A DNA stretch of 64,000 nucleotides from Mycolicibacterium parafortuitum (GCF_002086815.1 NZ_MVID01000002.1:124001-188000); one strand, 5' to 3'; numbered from the stretch's first letter, positions 51,891-61,280 are shown. The notes: generated from the letters alone by a model not told the origin. Made by a program: numbers and translations.

Positions 51891-53095
51891 CGATCAGCGA
51901 CGTGACGCTGGACCCTTACGACTACGACTTCCACGAGGATCCGTACCCGTACTACCAGCGGCTGCGCGACGAGGCGCCGCTGTACCACAACGCCGGGCTC
52001 GGGTTCTGGGCGCTGTCGCGGCACGCCGACGTGCACAAGGGCTTCCGCAACAGCACCACGCTGTCCAACAAGTTCGGCGTCTCCCTCGATCCGGCGTCGC
52101 GGGGTCCGCACGCGTCGAGGACGATGTCGTTCCTGGCCATGGACGACCCGGATCACCTGCGGCTGCGCACCCTGGTCTCCAAGGGCTTCACCCCGCGCCG
52201 CATTCGCGAGCTGGAACCGCGCGTCACGGAGATCGCGGTCGAGCACCTCGACTCCATGCTGGAGATCGCCCGCGACACCGGATCCGTGGACTACGTCGAC
52301 GAATTCGCCGGCAAGCTGCCGATGGACGTGATCTCGGAACTGATGGGGGTGCCGAAGGCCGACCGCACGCAGGTGCGCGCGTGGGCCGATGCGGTGATGC
52401 ACCGCGAGGACGGGGTCACCGACGTGCCCGACTCGGCGATCGAGGCGTCGCTGAACCTGATCGTCTACTACCAGGAGATGGTCGGGCAGCGCCGCAAGCA
52501 GGCGACCGACGACCTGACCACGGCGCTGCTGGAGGCCGAGATCGACGGGGACCGGCTCACCGACGACGAGATCATCGGCTTCATGTTCCTGATGGTCATC
52601 GCGGGTAACGAGACCACCACCAAACTGCTTGCCAATGCCGCGTTCTGGGGCCACCGCAATCCCGACCAGCTCGGGCCGGTCTACGACGATCTGGAGCGGA
52701 TCCCGCTGTGGGTGGAGGAGACGCTGCGCTTCGACACGTCCAGCCAGATCCTGGCCCGCACGGTCGTCGGTGAGCTCGAGCTCTACGACACGGTGATCCC
52801 CGACGGCGACGTGCTGCTGCTGCTGCCCGGCTCGGCGCATCGCGACGAGCGGGTCTTCGACAATCCCGACGATTTCGTCATCGGCCGTGAGATCGGCTCG
52901 AAACTCCTGAGTTTCGGCAGCGGCGCCCACTTCTGCCTCGGCGCGCATCTGGCGCGTATGGAGGCCCGGGTGGCGCTGGCCGAGTTGTTCAAGCGAATCC
53001 GCGGATACGAAGTGGACGAGGCCAACGCCGTCCGCGTCCACTCCAGCAATGTCCGCGGGTTCGCTCACCTCCCGATGTCCGTCAAGGTCCGCTGA
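51887..53095 (+). CDS. cyp123: Cytochrome P450, CYP123
   Basis: The 402-residue P450 has the I-helix MVIAGNETTTKLL, the K-helix ExxR in WVEETLRFD, and the heme loop FGSGAHFCLGAHLARM with Cys350. It is the counterpart of Rv0766c, named CYP123. The substrate is unknown; structural work on family members suggests a hydrophobic pocket. The gene starts at ATG 51887, four bases inside the TetR gene end, so both are expressed together. It is located in a cluster with CYP51, a ferredoxin and an SDR. Confidence 0.92.
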   Translation: MTISDVTLDPYDYDFHEDPYPYYQRLRDEAPLYHNAGLGFWALSRHADVHKGFRNSTTLSNKFGVSLDPASRGPHASRTMSFLAMDDPDHLRLRTLVSKGFTPRRIRELEPRVTEIAVEHLDSMLEIARDTGSVDYVDEFAGKLPMDVISELMGVPKADRTQVRAWADAVMHREDGVTDVPDSAIEASLNLIVYYQEMVGQRRKQATDDLTTALLEAEIDGDRLTDDEIIGFMFLMVIAGNETTTKLLANAAFWGHRNPDQLGPVYDDLERIPLWVEETLRFDTSSQILARTVVGELELYDTVIPDGDVLLLLPGSAHRDERVFDNPDDFVIGREIGSKLLSFGSGAHFCLGAHLARMEARVALAELFKRIRGYEVDEANAVRVHSSNVRGFAHLPMSVKVR

Positions 53096-53108
53096 AAGGC
53101 CTCTGTGC

Positions 53109-53933
53109 ATGCCCCGTTTTGACCCGCTGCCCGACCGTCGCCCCGCACTGGTCGCGGGGGCGTCCTCCGGAATCGGCGAGGCGACCGCGATCCGGCTCGC
53201 CCGCAACGGCTTTCCGGTTGCCCTCGGCGCCCGTCGGGTGGAGAAGCTCGAGGAGATCGTCGGCAGGATCCGCGCCGACGGCGGCGAGGCGATGGCCGTG
53301 GCGCTCGATGTCACCGACCCGGACTCGGTGAAGGGCGCCGTCGAGCAGACCACCGCCGAACTCGGCGAGATCGAGGTGTTGGTGGCCGGGGCGGGTGACA
53401 CCAACTTCGGCAAGCTGCACGAGATGAGCACCGACGAGTTCACCGATCAACTGCAGATCCACCTGGTCGGCGCCAACCGGCTGGCCACCGCGGTGCTGCC
53501 CGGCATGCTCGAACGCCGCCGCGGCGATCTGATCTTCGTCGGATCCGATGTGGCGCTGCGGCAACGGCCACACATGGGTGCCTACGGTGCCGCCAAGGCC
53601 GGGCTGGTCGCGATGGTCAACAACCTGCAGATGGAACTCGAAGGCACCGGCGTGCGCGCCTCGATCGTGCACCCGGGGCCGACCCGCACCTCGATGGGCT
53701 GGAGCCTGCCCGCCGAGAAGATCGGTCCCGCCCTGGAGGATTGGGCCAAGTGGGGGCAGGCCCGGCACGACTACTTCATGCGTGCCGACGACCTGGCCCG
53801 GGCCATCACATTCGTGGCCGAGACGCCGCGGGGCAACTACATCGCCACCATGGAGTTGCAGCCGGAGGCCCCGCTGGCCGACGTCAAGGACCGCCAGAAG
53901 CTTGCTCTCGGCGAGGAGGGAATGCCGTCATGA
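53109..53933 (+). CDS. Short-chain dehydrogenase/reductase (Rv0765c-like)
   Basis: The 274-residue SDR starts ALVAGASSGIGEATAIRLARNGFPVALGARRVEKLEEIV, with an arginine after strand 2 that favours NADP(H). The catalytic serine is in FVGSDVALRQRP and the YxxxK pair in MGAYGAAKAGL. The C-terminal region is longer than usual. ATG 53109 lies 13 bases after the cyp123 stop and its own stop overlaps the cyp51 start. It is likely to act on a product or substrate of one of the neighbouring P450s. Confidence 0.88.
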   Translation: MPRFDPLPDRRPALVAGASSGIGEATAIRLARNGFPVALGARRVEKLEEIVGRIRADGGEAMAVALDVTDPDSVKGAVEQTTAELGEIEVLVAGAGDTNFGKLHEMSTDEFTDQLQIHLVGANRLATAVLPGMLERRRGDLIFVGSDVALRQRPHMGAYGAAKAGLVAMVNNLQMELEGTGVRASIVHPGPTRTSMGWSLPAEKIGPALEDWAKWGQARHDYFMRADDLARAITFVAETPRGNYIATMELQPEAPLADVKDRQKLALGEEGMPS

Positions 53934-55288
53934 CAACAGCGATCGTGCCCCGGGTGTCCGGCGGCGAGGACGAGGAACACGGCCACCTGGAGGAGTTCCG
54001 CACCGATCCGATCGGCCTGATGAGCAGGGTGCGGCAGGAATGTGGGGATGTCGGCTGGTTCCAGCTGGCCGGCAAGCAGGTGGTGATGCTCTCGGGCGCC
54101 GACGCCAACGAGTTCTTCTTCCGCTCCACCGACAGCGAACTCAACCAGGCTGAGGCCTACCCGTTCATGACGCCGATCTTCGGCGAGGGCGTGGTGTTCG
54201 ACGCCGACCCCGAACGGCGCGCGGAGATGCTGCACAACACCGCGCTGCGCGGTGAACAGATGAAGGGTCACGCCGCGACCATCGAGAACGAGGTCAAGCG
54301 GATGATCGCCGACTGGGGTGACGAGGGCGAGATCGAGCTGCTCGACTTCTTCGCCGAGCTGACCATCTACACCTCCACCGCGTGCCTGATCGGGCTCAAG
54401 TTCCGCAACCAGCTCGACTCGCGATTCGCGAACTACTACCACCTGCTCGAGCGCGGCACGGATCCGCTCTGCTACGTCGATCCGTATCTGCCGATCGAGA
54501 GCTTCCGGATCCGCGACGAGGCCCGCGCCAGCCTGGTCGAGTTGGTGCAGGAGGTCATGCACGGCCGGATCGCCAACCCGCCCAAGGACAAGAGCGATCG
54601 CGACCTGCTCGACGTGCTGGTGTCGATCAAGGACGAGGACGGCAATCCGCGGTTCTCGGCCAACGAGGTCACCGGCATGTTCATCTCGCTGATGTTCGCC
54701 GGGCACCACACCAGCTCCGGCACGTCGTCGTGGACGCTGATCGAGCTGCTGCGCAACCCCGAGTTCTACGCGAAGGTCCAGCAGGAGCTCGACGACCTGT
54801 ACTCCGACGGCCAGGAAGTCAGTTTCCATGCACTGCGCCAGATCCCGAATCTCGACAACGCGTTGAAGGAGACGCTGCGGCTCCATCCGCCGCTGATCAT
54901 CCTGATGCGCGTGGCCCAGGACGAATTCGAGGTCGCGGGCCATCCGATCCACAAGGGACAGATGGTCGCCGCGTCACCGGCCATCTCGAACCGGATCCCC
55001 GACGACTTCCCTAACCCGGACGTCTTCGATCCCGATCGCTACAACAAGCCGCGGCAGGAAGATCTGATCAACCGGTGGACGTGGATCCCGTTCGGCGCGG
55101 GCAAGCACCGCTGCGTCGGGGCCGCGTTCGCGCAGATGCAGATCAAGGCGATCTTCTCGGTGCTGTTGCGCGAGTACGAGTTCGAGATGGCGCAACCGGC
55201 CGACAGCTACCGCAACGACCACTCGAAGATGGTGGTGCAGCTGGCCCGGCCGGCGAAGGTGCGCTACCGCAAGCGCGCGAAGGCTTGA
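53930..55288 (+). CDS. cyp51: Sterol 14-alpha-demethylase, CYP51
   Basis: The 452-residue P450 is clearly CYP51: the substrate-recognition segment YPFMTPIFGEGVVFDADPERR, the I-helix MFAGHHTSSGTSSW (with the family-specific HT), ExxR in ALKETLRLHPP, and the heme loop FGAGKHRCVGAAFAQMQ with Cys395. CYP51 removes the 14-alpha-methyl group of sterols such as lanosterol. Its role in mycobacteria, which do not make sterols de novo, is unclear. ATG 53930 overlaps the SDR stop (ATGA), and the ferredoxin gene follows at once as the likely electron donor. Counterpart of Rv0764c, the enzyme bound by azoles. Confidence 0.97.
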   Translation: MTTAIVPRVSGGEDEEHGHLEEFRTDPIGLMSRVRQECGDVGWFQLAGKQVVMLSGADANEFFFRSTDSELNQAEAYPFMTPIFGEGVVFDADPERRAEMLHNTALRGEQMKGHAATIENEVKRMIADWGDEGEIELLDFFAELTIYTSTACLIGLKFRNQLDSRFANYYHLLERGTDPLCYVDPYLPIESFRIRDEARASLVELVQEVMHGRIANPPKDKSDRDLLDVLVSIKDEDGNPRFSANEVTGMFISLMFAGHHTSSGTSSWTLIELLRNPEFYAKVQQELDDLYSDGQEVSFHALRQIPNLDNALKETLRLHPPLIILMRVAQDEFEVAGHPIHKGQMVAASPAISNRIPDDFPNPDVFDPDRYNKPRQEDLINRWTWIPFGAGKHRCVGAAFAQMQIKAIFSVLLREYEFEMAQPADSYRNDHSKMVVQLARPAKVRYRKRAKA

Positions 55289-56061
<773 letters not shown>

Positions 56062-56065
56062 AAAC

Positions 56066-56079
56066 TCGACAGGTGTCAA
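56066..56079. promoter_or_regulatory. Possible third TetR operator upstream of adhB
   Basis: TCGACAGGTGTCAA shares the GACAnnTGTC core with the two operators at 51.1-51.3 kb, but two flanking bases differ. It may link adhB to the same regulator; this is weak. Confidence 0.3.
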
Positions 56080-56134
56080 GATGTGGCCCCGGTGACACCA
56101 CGCAGGTGATGGAGGTCATAATGGACCGCAGAAC

Positions 56135-56148
56135 AGGAACACGTTCCA
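56135..56148. promoter_or_regulatory. KstR-like palindrome upstream of adhB
   Basis: AGGAACACGTTCCA contains the palindrome GGAACACGTTCC and resembles the KstR operator form (AAC..GTT core). It lies 82 bases upstream of the adhB start codon. Confidence 0.35.
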
Positions 56149-56229
56149 ATTTGTGCCTAGATTGACCATCCGGCGTGGCCGGCCGCCCCGGAGAACGCCG
56201 GGGTCGGGTTTCGCGAGTGGAGGTTCGAA

Positions 56230-57363
56230 GTGAAGACAAAAGGTGCTCTCATCTGGGAGTTCAACCAGCCGTGGTCGATCGAGGAGATCGAGATCGGCGA
56301 CCCCGTCAAGGACGAGGTCAAGATCCAGATGGAAGCTTCGGGCATGTGTCACTCGGACCATCATCTGGTCACCGGCGACATCCCGATGGCAGGTTTCCCG
56401 GTGCTGGGCGGCCACGAGGGCGCCGGCGTCGTCACCGAGGTCGGCCCCGGCGTCGAGGGCCTGGAGCCCGGCGACCACGTCGTGCTGTCGTTCATCCCGT
56501 CGTGTGGCGCGTGTCCGTCCTGCCAGGCCGGCCTGCGCAACCTGTGTGACCTCGGCGCCATGCTGCTCCAGGGCACCGCGGTCTCCGACAACACCCACCG
56601 CATCCACGCCACCAAGAACGGTCAGCCCGTCATCCCGATGACGCTGCTGGGCACCTTCAGCCCGTACATGGTCGTGCACAAGAGCTCGGTCGTGAAGATC
56701 GATCCGTCCATCCCGTTCGAGGTCGCCTGCCTGGTCGGTTGCGGCGTCACCACCGGCTACGGCTCGGCGGTGCGCAGCGCCGACGTCCGCCCGGGCGACG
56801 ACGTCGTCATCTCCGGTATCGGCGGCGTCGGCATGGGTGCGCTGCAGGGCGCCCTGAACGCGGGTGCGCGCAACATCTTCGCCATCGACCCGGTCGAGTG
56901 GAAGCGCGACCAGGCGCTGAAGTTCGGTGCCACCCACGCCTACCCCGACATCTTCAGCGCGATGGCAGGGGTCGCCGAGGTCACCCAGGGCCGGATGGCC
57001 GCCAAGACCATCATCACCAGCGGCGAGCTGCACGGCGAAGAGATCGACAACTACCTCAACATCACCGCCAAGGGCGGGACGTGCGTGGTGACCGCGGTCG
57101 CGAACATGGCCAAGTCCGATGTGACGCTGAATCTGTCGATGCTGACCCTGCTGCAGAAGAACCTGCAGGGCACCATCTTCGGCGGCGGCAACCCGCACCA
57201 CGACATCCCGCAGTTGCTGTCGATGTACAAGGCCGGGCGCCTGAACCTCGACGACATGGTCACCCGGCAGTACAAGCTGGAGCAGATCAACGACGGCTAC
57301 AAGGACATGCTGGAAGGCCGAAACATCCGCGGCGTCATCCGCTACACCGACGCCGACCGGTAA
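56230..57363 (+). CDS. adhB: Zinc-dependent alcohol dehydrogenase, NDMA-dependent (mycofactocin-associated) type
   Basis: The 377-residue enzyme is a medium-chain dehydrogenase: MCHSDHHL (catalytic Cys region), GGHEGAGVVTEVG (second zinc/active-site histidine), CGACPSCQAGLRNLC (structural zinc cysteines), and the NAD motif ISGIGGVGMGALQGAL. The sequence fits the group whose members, like Rv0761c (AdhB), keep NAD(H) bound and use mycofactocin as electron carrier (recognised with artificial acceptor NDMA). It probably oxidises an alcohol produced by neighbouring P450s. GTG 56230 has a GGAGG ribosome site. Confidence 0.92.
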   Translation: MKTKGALIWEFNQPWSIEEIEIGDPVKDEVKIQMEASGMCHSDHHLVTGDIPMAGFPVLGGHEGAGVVTEVGPGVEGLEPGDHVVLSFIPSCGACPSCQAGLRNLCDLGAMLLQGTAVSDNTHRIHATKNGQPVIPMTLLGTFSPYMVVHKSSVVKIDPSIPFEVACLVGCGVTTGYGSAVRSADVRPGDDVVISGIGGVGMGALQGALNAGARNIFAIDPVEWKRDQALKFGATHAYPDIFSAMAGVAEVTQGRMAAKTIITSGELHGEEIDNYLNITAKGGTCVVTAVANMAKSDVTLNLSMLTLLQKNLQGTIFGGGNPHHDIPQLLSMYKAGRLNLDDMVTRQYKLEQINDGYKDMLEGRNIRGVIRYTDADR

Positions 57364-57378
57364 CCCCACCCCTTCTCG

Positions 57379-57435
57379 CGAAATTGCATTCCAGCAGCGG
57401 AAGTTCGAGTAGCGCCCTGCTGGAATGCAATTTCG
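57379..57435. repeat. Perfect 19-base inverted repeat, stem-loop
   Basis: CGAAATTGCATTCCAGCAG (57379-57397) is exactly complementary to the sequence at 57417-57435, with a 19-base loop. The stem is AT-richer than its surroundings. It lies between adhB and the ketosteroid-isomerase-like gene and may be a terminator, RNA-stabilising stem or a small mobile repeat. Confidence 0.75.
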
Positions 57436-57460
57436 GCGGAGGCCGGACCGAAGGAGTCCC

Positions 57461-57895
57461 ATGACAGAGACGGCAGAGGACCTGTCACCGGTGGTCGCGG
57501 CGTCACGGAATTCGTGGCGCTGCGTGCAGACCGGTGACCGCGAGGGCTGGCTGGCGCTGATGTCCGACGACGTCGTCGTCGAGGACCCGATCGGACAGGC
57601 CGTCACCAATCCCGACGGGACGGGTGTGCGCGGCAAGGAGGCCCTGGCCGCCTTCTACGACACCAACATCGGGCCGAACACGCTGCGCGTCACCTGCGAG
57701 GAGACGTTCCCGTCCAGCAGTCCGTCCGAGATCGCCTACATCCTGGTGCTGGAGACCACGTTCCCGAACGGTTTCGTGGCCACCGTGCGCGGGGTGTTCA
57801 CCTACCGCGTCGACGACGCCGGGCTAATCACCAATCTGCGCGGCTACTGGAACATGGACGCGATGACCTTCTCCGAGGCGGGGAAGACGGATTAG
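57461..57895 (+). CDS. Ketosteroid-isomerase-like NTF2-fold protein (Rv0760c-like)
   Basis: The 144-residue protein has the wrapped-around helix/beta-sheet pattern of the SnoaL/KSI family: NSWRCVQTGDREGWLALMSDDVVVEDPIG, then GKEALAAFYDTNIGPN, then TVRGVFTYRVDDAGLITNLRGYWNMDAM. The M. tuberculosis homologue Rv0760c has a known structure with a steroid-binding pocket but weak or no isomerase activity. ATG 57461 has an AAGGAG ribosome site. It is followed five bases later by the SDR gene, so they are co-transcribed. Confidence 0.85.
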   Translation: MTETAEDLSPVVAASRNSWRCVQTGDREGWLALMSDDVVVEDPIGQAVTNPDGTGVRGKEALAAFYDTNIGPNTLRVTCEETFPSSSPSEIAYILVLETTFPNGFVATVRGVFTYRVDDAGLITNLRGYWNMDAMTFSEAGKTD

Positions 57896-57899
57896 CGCC

Positions 57900-58757
57900 G
57901 TGGCCGTCAGGCCGCTGGACAACCGGGCCGCGGTGGTCGTCGGCGGTACTCGCGGCGTCGGTCTCGCCGTCGCCGAGTTGCTGGCTTCCCTGGGCGCCTC
58001 CGTGGTGGTCAACGGCCGCGACGAGGCCGCGGCGATCGAGGCCGCGCAACGCATTCCGGGCGCGATCGCTCATCCTGGCTCGCCCGCCGACCCCGCGGTC
58101 GCCGATGCGCTGATCGAATCCTGCATCCGCGAGTACGGGCGCATCGACATCCTGATCAACTGCGCGGGCACCGCCGAACCGTCCGGCTCCTCGATCCTGA
58201 ACGTGACCCCGGCGCAGTTCCAGGACCTGATGGACGCACACCTGGGCACGGTGTTCCAGACCTGCCGGGCCGCGGCACCGGTGATGGTGGCACAGGGCGG
58301 CGGCGCGATCGTGAACACCAGCTCCTTCGCGTTCCTCGGTGATTACGGCGGCACCGGCTATCCGGCGGGCAAGGGAGCGGTGAACAGCTTGACGCTGGCG
58401 ATCGCCGCCGAACTCAAGGAGCACGGCGTACGCGCCAACGTGGTGTGTCCGGGGGCGAAGACGCGCTTGTCGACCGGCGCCGACTACGAAGCGCACATTC
58501 ACGAACTGAACCGACGCGGACTCCTCGACGACGTCAGTTTCCAGGGTGCGCTCGACGCCGCCCCGCCGGAGTACGCCGCCCCGACCTACGCGTACCTGGC
58601 CAGCGATCTGGCCCAGGATGTCACCGGCCAGATCTTCATCGCCGCAGGCGGATTCATCGGCCGCTTCGAGCGGCAGACGCCGTCGATCGTGGCCTACCGG
58701 GGCCACCACGACGAGCCGCCGTGGACTGTGGACGAGATCGCCGCCCAGGTGCGCTGA
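57900..58757 (+). CDS. Short-chain dehydrogenase/reductase
   Basis: The 285-residue SDR has AVVVGGTRGVGLAVAELLASLGASVVVNGR, with an unusual GGTRGVG nucleotide loop, NCAGTAEP in the NAG position, the catalytic serine in NTSSFAFLG and the YxxxK in GYPAGKGAV. A long C-terminal tail (YRGHHDEPPWTVDEIAAQVR) may contact a partner. It starts at GTG 57900, four bases after the stop of the ketosteroid-isomerase-like gene, and ends one base before the convergent LLM gene. A cofactor-specific insertion is not seen, so mycofactocin dependence is not indicated. Confidence 0.85.
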   Translation: MAVRPLDNRAAVVVGGTRGVGLAVAELLASLGASVVVNGRDEAAAIEAAQRIPGAIAHPGSPADPAVADALIESCIREYGRIDILINCAGTAEPSGSSILNVTPAQFQDLMDAHLGTVFQTCRAAAPVMVAQGGGAIVNTSSFAFLGDYGGTGYPAGKGAVNSLTLAIAAELKEHGVRANVVCPGAKTRLSTGADYEAHIHELNRRGLLDDVSFQGALDAAPPEYAAPTYAYLASDLAQDVTGQIFIAAGGFIGRFERQTPSIVAYRGHHDEPPWTVDEIAAQVR

Positions 58758-59678
58758 TCAGGGCAGCTGGGGTTTGATCTCCTCGATCACCCACTGCGCG
58801 TAGTCGAGATACTCGTCGACGCCCCCGACCCTGGGGATCGGCACCGCGCTGACGGTGACCCCCTGCTCCCCCAGCCAGCTCAGCTTGTCGACGATCTCGG
58901 CCGCGCTCATGCCCGGACGTGCGTGCGGATCCTTCTGCGCGACATGGCCTTCGCCGACCCGGTTGGTGCCCAGGCCGTGCACGACGTCGAACGGACGGCC
59001 GTCGTAGTCGGGTTGGGACTTGATGAACTCCACCCGTTCGGCGATCTGTTCGGGCGGGGTCAGGAACGACCACCACCCGGACGCGTACTTCGCCGCCCGC
59101 CGCAGCGCGGCATCGGCGTCCCCGCCGATCCAGATCGGCAGATGGGGTTTCTGCACGGGTTTCGGCTCGAACGCGACCTGGTCGAACGAGACGTACTTCC
59201 CCTGGAAGCTCGGAGTCTCGCTGGTCCACAGCTCCTTGATCGCCGCCAGGTACTCATCGGCGATCCGCCCGCGTTCGCGGAACGGGACTCCGAGCGCGTC
59301 GAACTCGCCCTGCAGCCAGCCCACCCCGAAGGTGACCATCATCCGGCCACCGCTCATCCAGTCCGCGGTGGCCAGCGCCTTGGCCAGCACGATCGGATGC
59401 TGCAGCGGCAGCACGGTGATACACGAGTTCAGCCGGATCCGTTCGGTGGCGCCTGCGAGATACGCCTGCGCCACGGTGGACTGCAGGTAGTGCGGGCCGG
59501 ACAGTTCCACGTGCTCGGTCGGGATCACGAAATGTTCGGGGACAGCGATCATGTCGTAGCCCCAGGCATCCGCACATTTGGCCATCCGGGTCTGGTCCGC
59601 CCCGGTCACCGACGCCTCCCACGGTTGCGACATCGCCGGCAGCCGCAGCATGTGCGGCAGCGCGAAGACGAGCTGCAT
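58758..59678 (-). CDS. LLM-class (luciferase-like) oxidoreductase, probably F420-dependent
   Basis: The 306-residue TIM-barrel protein has the LLM features FALPH at the first strand, ADAWGYDMIAVPEHFVIP, LNSCITVLPLQHPIVLAKALATADWMSGGRMMVTFGVGWLQGEFDALGVPFRERGRIADEYL and PIWIGGDADAALRRAAKYASGW. In mycobacteria this group mostly uses reduced or oxidised F420. Substrate unknown. ATG 59678 is the start of the conserved part; the open frame continues upstream over the SDR gene as a shadow. The mycofactocin-coupled SDR lies nine bases upstream on the same strand, so both are probably transcribed together from the operator at 60561. Confidence 0.87.
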   Translation of the reverse strand: MQLVFALPHMLRLPAMSQPWEASVTGADQTRMAKCADAWGYDMIAVPEHFVIPTEHVELSGPHYLQSTVAQAYLAGATERIRLNSCITVLPLQHPIVLAKALATADWMSGGRMMVTFGVGWLQGEFDALGVPFRERGRIADEYLAAIKELWTSETPSFQGKYVSFDQVAFEPKPVQKPHLPIWIGGDADAALRRAAKYASGWWSFLTPPEQIAERVEFIKSQPDYDGRPFDVVHGLGTNRVGEGHVAQKDPHARPGMSAAEIVDKLSWLGEQGVTVSAVPIPRVGGVDEYLDYAQWVIEEIKPQLP

Positions 59679-59686
59679 GTCCGGCG

Positions 59687-60526
59687 CTACTTGAGCATGC
59701 TGCCGGCGTCGACGGTCATCGGCAGACCGGTGACATAGCGGGCTTCGTCCGAGGCCAGGAACAGCACCGCGTTGCTGATGTCGCGCGGCTCCACCCAGCC
59801 GACCGGCAGCACATGCATCATCTGGGCCACCACTTTCATATCCTCGGGGCCCGGGTTCTCCAGATCCGGCCGGAACAGCTTCATCGTGCCCTCGTTCATG
59901 AACAGCGGGGTGTTCACGTTGGTCGGATGCACCGAGTTGACCCGGATCGAATGCTGACCGAGCTCGACGGCGAAGGTACGCATCAACCCGACGACGCCGT
60001 GCTTGGCGGCGATGTAGTGGCCGGTGTGCGGGTACGCCTTGAGCCCGCCGACCGAGCTGGTCAGGATGATAGAACCACCGCGACCGCCGGAGATCAGGTG
60101 CGGAACAGCGGCTTTGACGGACTTCCAGACTCCGGACAGGTTGACGGCGATCATGTCGTCCCAGTCGGCTTCGCTGGTGTGGTCCAGCGTCTGGCCACCG
60201 TTGCCGATGCCCGCGTTGGCGACGACGATGTCGAGGCGGCCCAGCTGCTCGACCCCCGAGTTCACCGTCTCTTCGACGGCGGCGTAGTCGCGGACGTCGA
60301 CCTCGGCGGCGACGATCCGGCGGCCGGTGCCCTTGACCAGGTCGATGGTCTCGGCGAGGTCGTCCGGCGTGGCCGGCGGGATCTGCGGGTTCGAGCTGAT
60401 CGGCCCACACACATCGATCGCGATGATGTCGGCACCCTCTTCGGCGAGGCGAACCGCGTGGCTGCGCCCCTGTCCACGCGCCGCACCCGTGATGAACGCG
60501 ACTTTGCCCTCGACCCGACCGCCCAT
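59687..60526 (-). CDS. Mycofactocin-coupled SDR-family oxidoreductase
   Basis: The 279-residue SDR has VAFITGAARGQGRSHAVRLAEEGADIIAIDVCGPI, the ARGQGRSHAVRLAEEGADIIAIDVC phrase being diagnostic for the mycofactocin-coupled subfamily (TIGR03971), which has an extra insertion after strand 2 (here PISSNPQIPPATPDDLAETIDLVKG) that buries the NAD. Catalytic residues are the Ser in LTSSVGGLKAYP and YxxxK in HYIAAKHGV. It oxidises an unknown alcohol and passes electrons to mycofactocin. ATG 60526 has an AGGTGG ribosome site. Its promoter and operator lie at 60561-60604. Confidence 0.9.
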   Translation of the reverse strand: MGGRVEGKVAFITGAARGQGRSHAVRLAEEGADIIAIDVCGPISSNPQIPPATPDDLAETIDLVKGTGRRIVAAEVDVRDYAAVEETVNSGVEQLGRLDIVVANAGIGNGGQTLDHTSEADWDDMIAVNLSGVWKSVKAAVPHLISGGRGGSIILTSSVGGLKAYPHTGHYIAAKHGVVGLMRTFAVELGQHSIRVNSVHPTNVNTPLFMNEGTMKLFRPDLENPGPEDMKVVAQMMHVLPVGWVEPRDISNAVLFLASDEARYVTGLPMTVDAGSMLK

Positions 60527-60560
60527 GTGCCACCTCGATTTCAGACATCCATCGACTATT

Positions 60561-60604
60561 TGTCGATCGATCAGGAGATTGACACCGATCGCCTTGACTG
60601 TCAA
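60561..60604 (-). promoter_or_regulatory. Promoter with TetR operator for the mycofactocin SDR-LLM unit
   Basis: Read on the minus strand, TTGACA (60604-60599), a 17-base spacer and CAATCT (60581-60576) form a good promoter, and CCTGATCGATCGACA (60575-60561) directly follows the -10, over the expected transcript start. The last part matches the palindrome at 61265-61280 with two differences. The -35 overlaps the TetR stop codon. Confidence 0.65.
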
Positions 60605-61191
60605 CCGCCTGACGCGGATCCGAAGGACTTGAGATGACGGTCGACATAGGCGCGCATCTCGTCGTGCCCGAGCGTGACCCCGACCGCGCTCTCGTTGCAC
60701 AGGCTGCGGGCGATCTGCGCGATCAGCATCGAGATCACCACCGGAGGATGCTCGTCGAGATCGATTCCGTTGGCGCGCAACGCGACCGTGACCGCGGCGG
60801 TCTCGATATCGCGGACCCGTTCGGCGTAGGCACGCAATTCGACGCGAATCACCTTGCGGTGGTTGGCCAGTGCCATGAATTCGGTGTTCAGCCCGGTCCG
60901 GCTGGCATCACTGTTGATCAGCCACAGTGCGCGCAGCGGATCGTCGTCGGCCAGCGCGGCACGCATATGTTCCAGGGAGGTTTCCGCACCGACGCGCAGC
61001 ACCTCGACGAACAGGTCGTCCATCGTCGGGAAGTAGTAATAGACCAACGCCTGCTTCACGCCGGCCTCGGCGGCGACACGGCGCGACGTCGCCGCGGCAT
61101 AACCCTCGTCACGCATGATCTTCGCGGTGGCTTCGATCAGGCGCTGGCGGGCATTGAGGTCACCGCCCCGGGTTCTCGGTGAGGTGGCCAT
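60601..61191 (-). CDS. TetR-family transcriptional regulator
   Basis: The 196-residue protein has the HTH at about residues 15-62: RLIEATAKIMRDEGYAAATSRRVAAEAGVKQALVYYYFPTMDDLFVEVLRVGA, with KQALVYYYFPT as recognition helix. The C-terminal domain (ETSLEHMRAALADDDPLRALWLINSDA) is helical with a likely ligand pocket. It lies between the SDR-LLM unit and the P450-SDR unit, both flanking it. Matching CGATCGATCA palindromes at 60561-60575 and 61265-61280 indicate that it represses both units and probably itself. Confidence 0.87.
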   Translation of the reverse strand: MATSPRTRGGDLNARQRLIEATAKIMRDEGYAAATSRRVAAEAGVKQALVYYYFPTMDDLFVEVLRVGAETSLEHMRAALADDDPLRALWLINSDASRTGLNTEFMALANHRKVIRVELRAYAERVRDIETAAVTVALRANGIDLDEHPPVVISMLIAQIARSLCNESAVGVTLGHDEMRAYVDRHLKSFGSASGG

Positions 61192-61264
61192 TCAGCCGCC
61201 GTCCGGGCCGTCGATGCTTGACCGTGCCTCGAACGCCGTGGTAAGCATGGCGCATTCTAGCAGT

Positions 61265-61280
61265 CTGATCGATCGATCAG
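61265..61280. promoter_or_regulatory. TetR operator between the TetR gene and the divergent P450 gene
   Basis: CTGATCGATCGATCAG is a perfect 16-base palindrome, 22 bases upstream of the P450 start (61302) and 74 bases from the TetR start (61191). A second copy, with two changes, is at 60561-60575. Confidence 0.65.
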
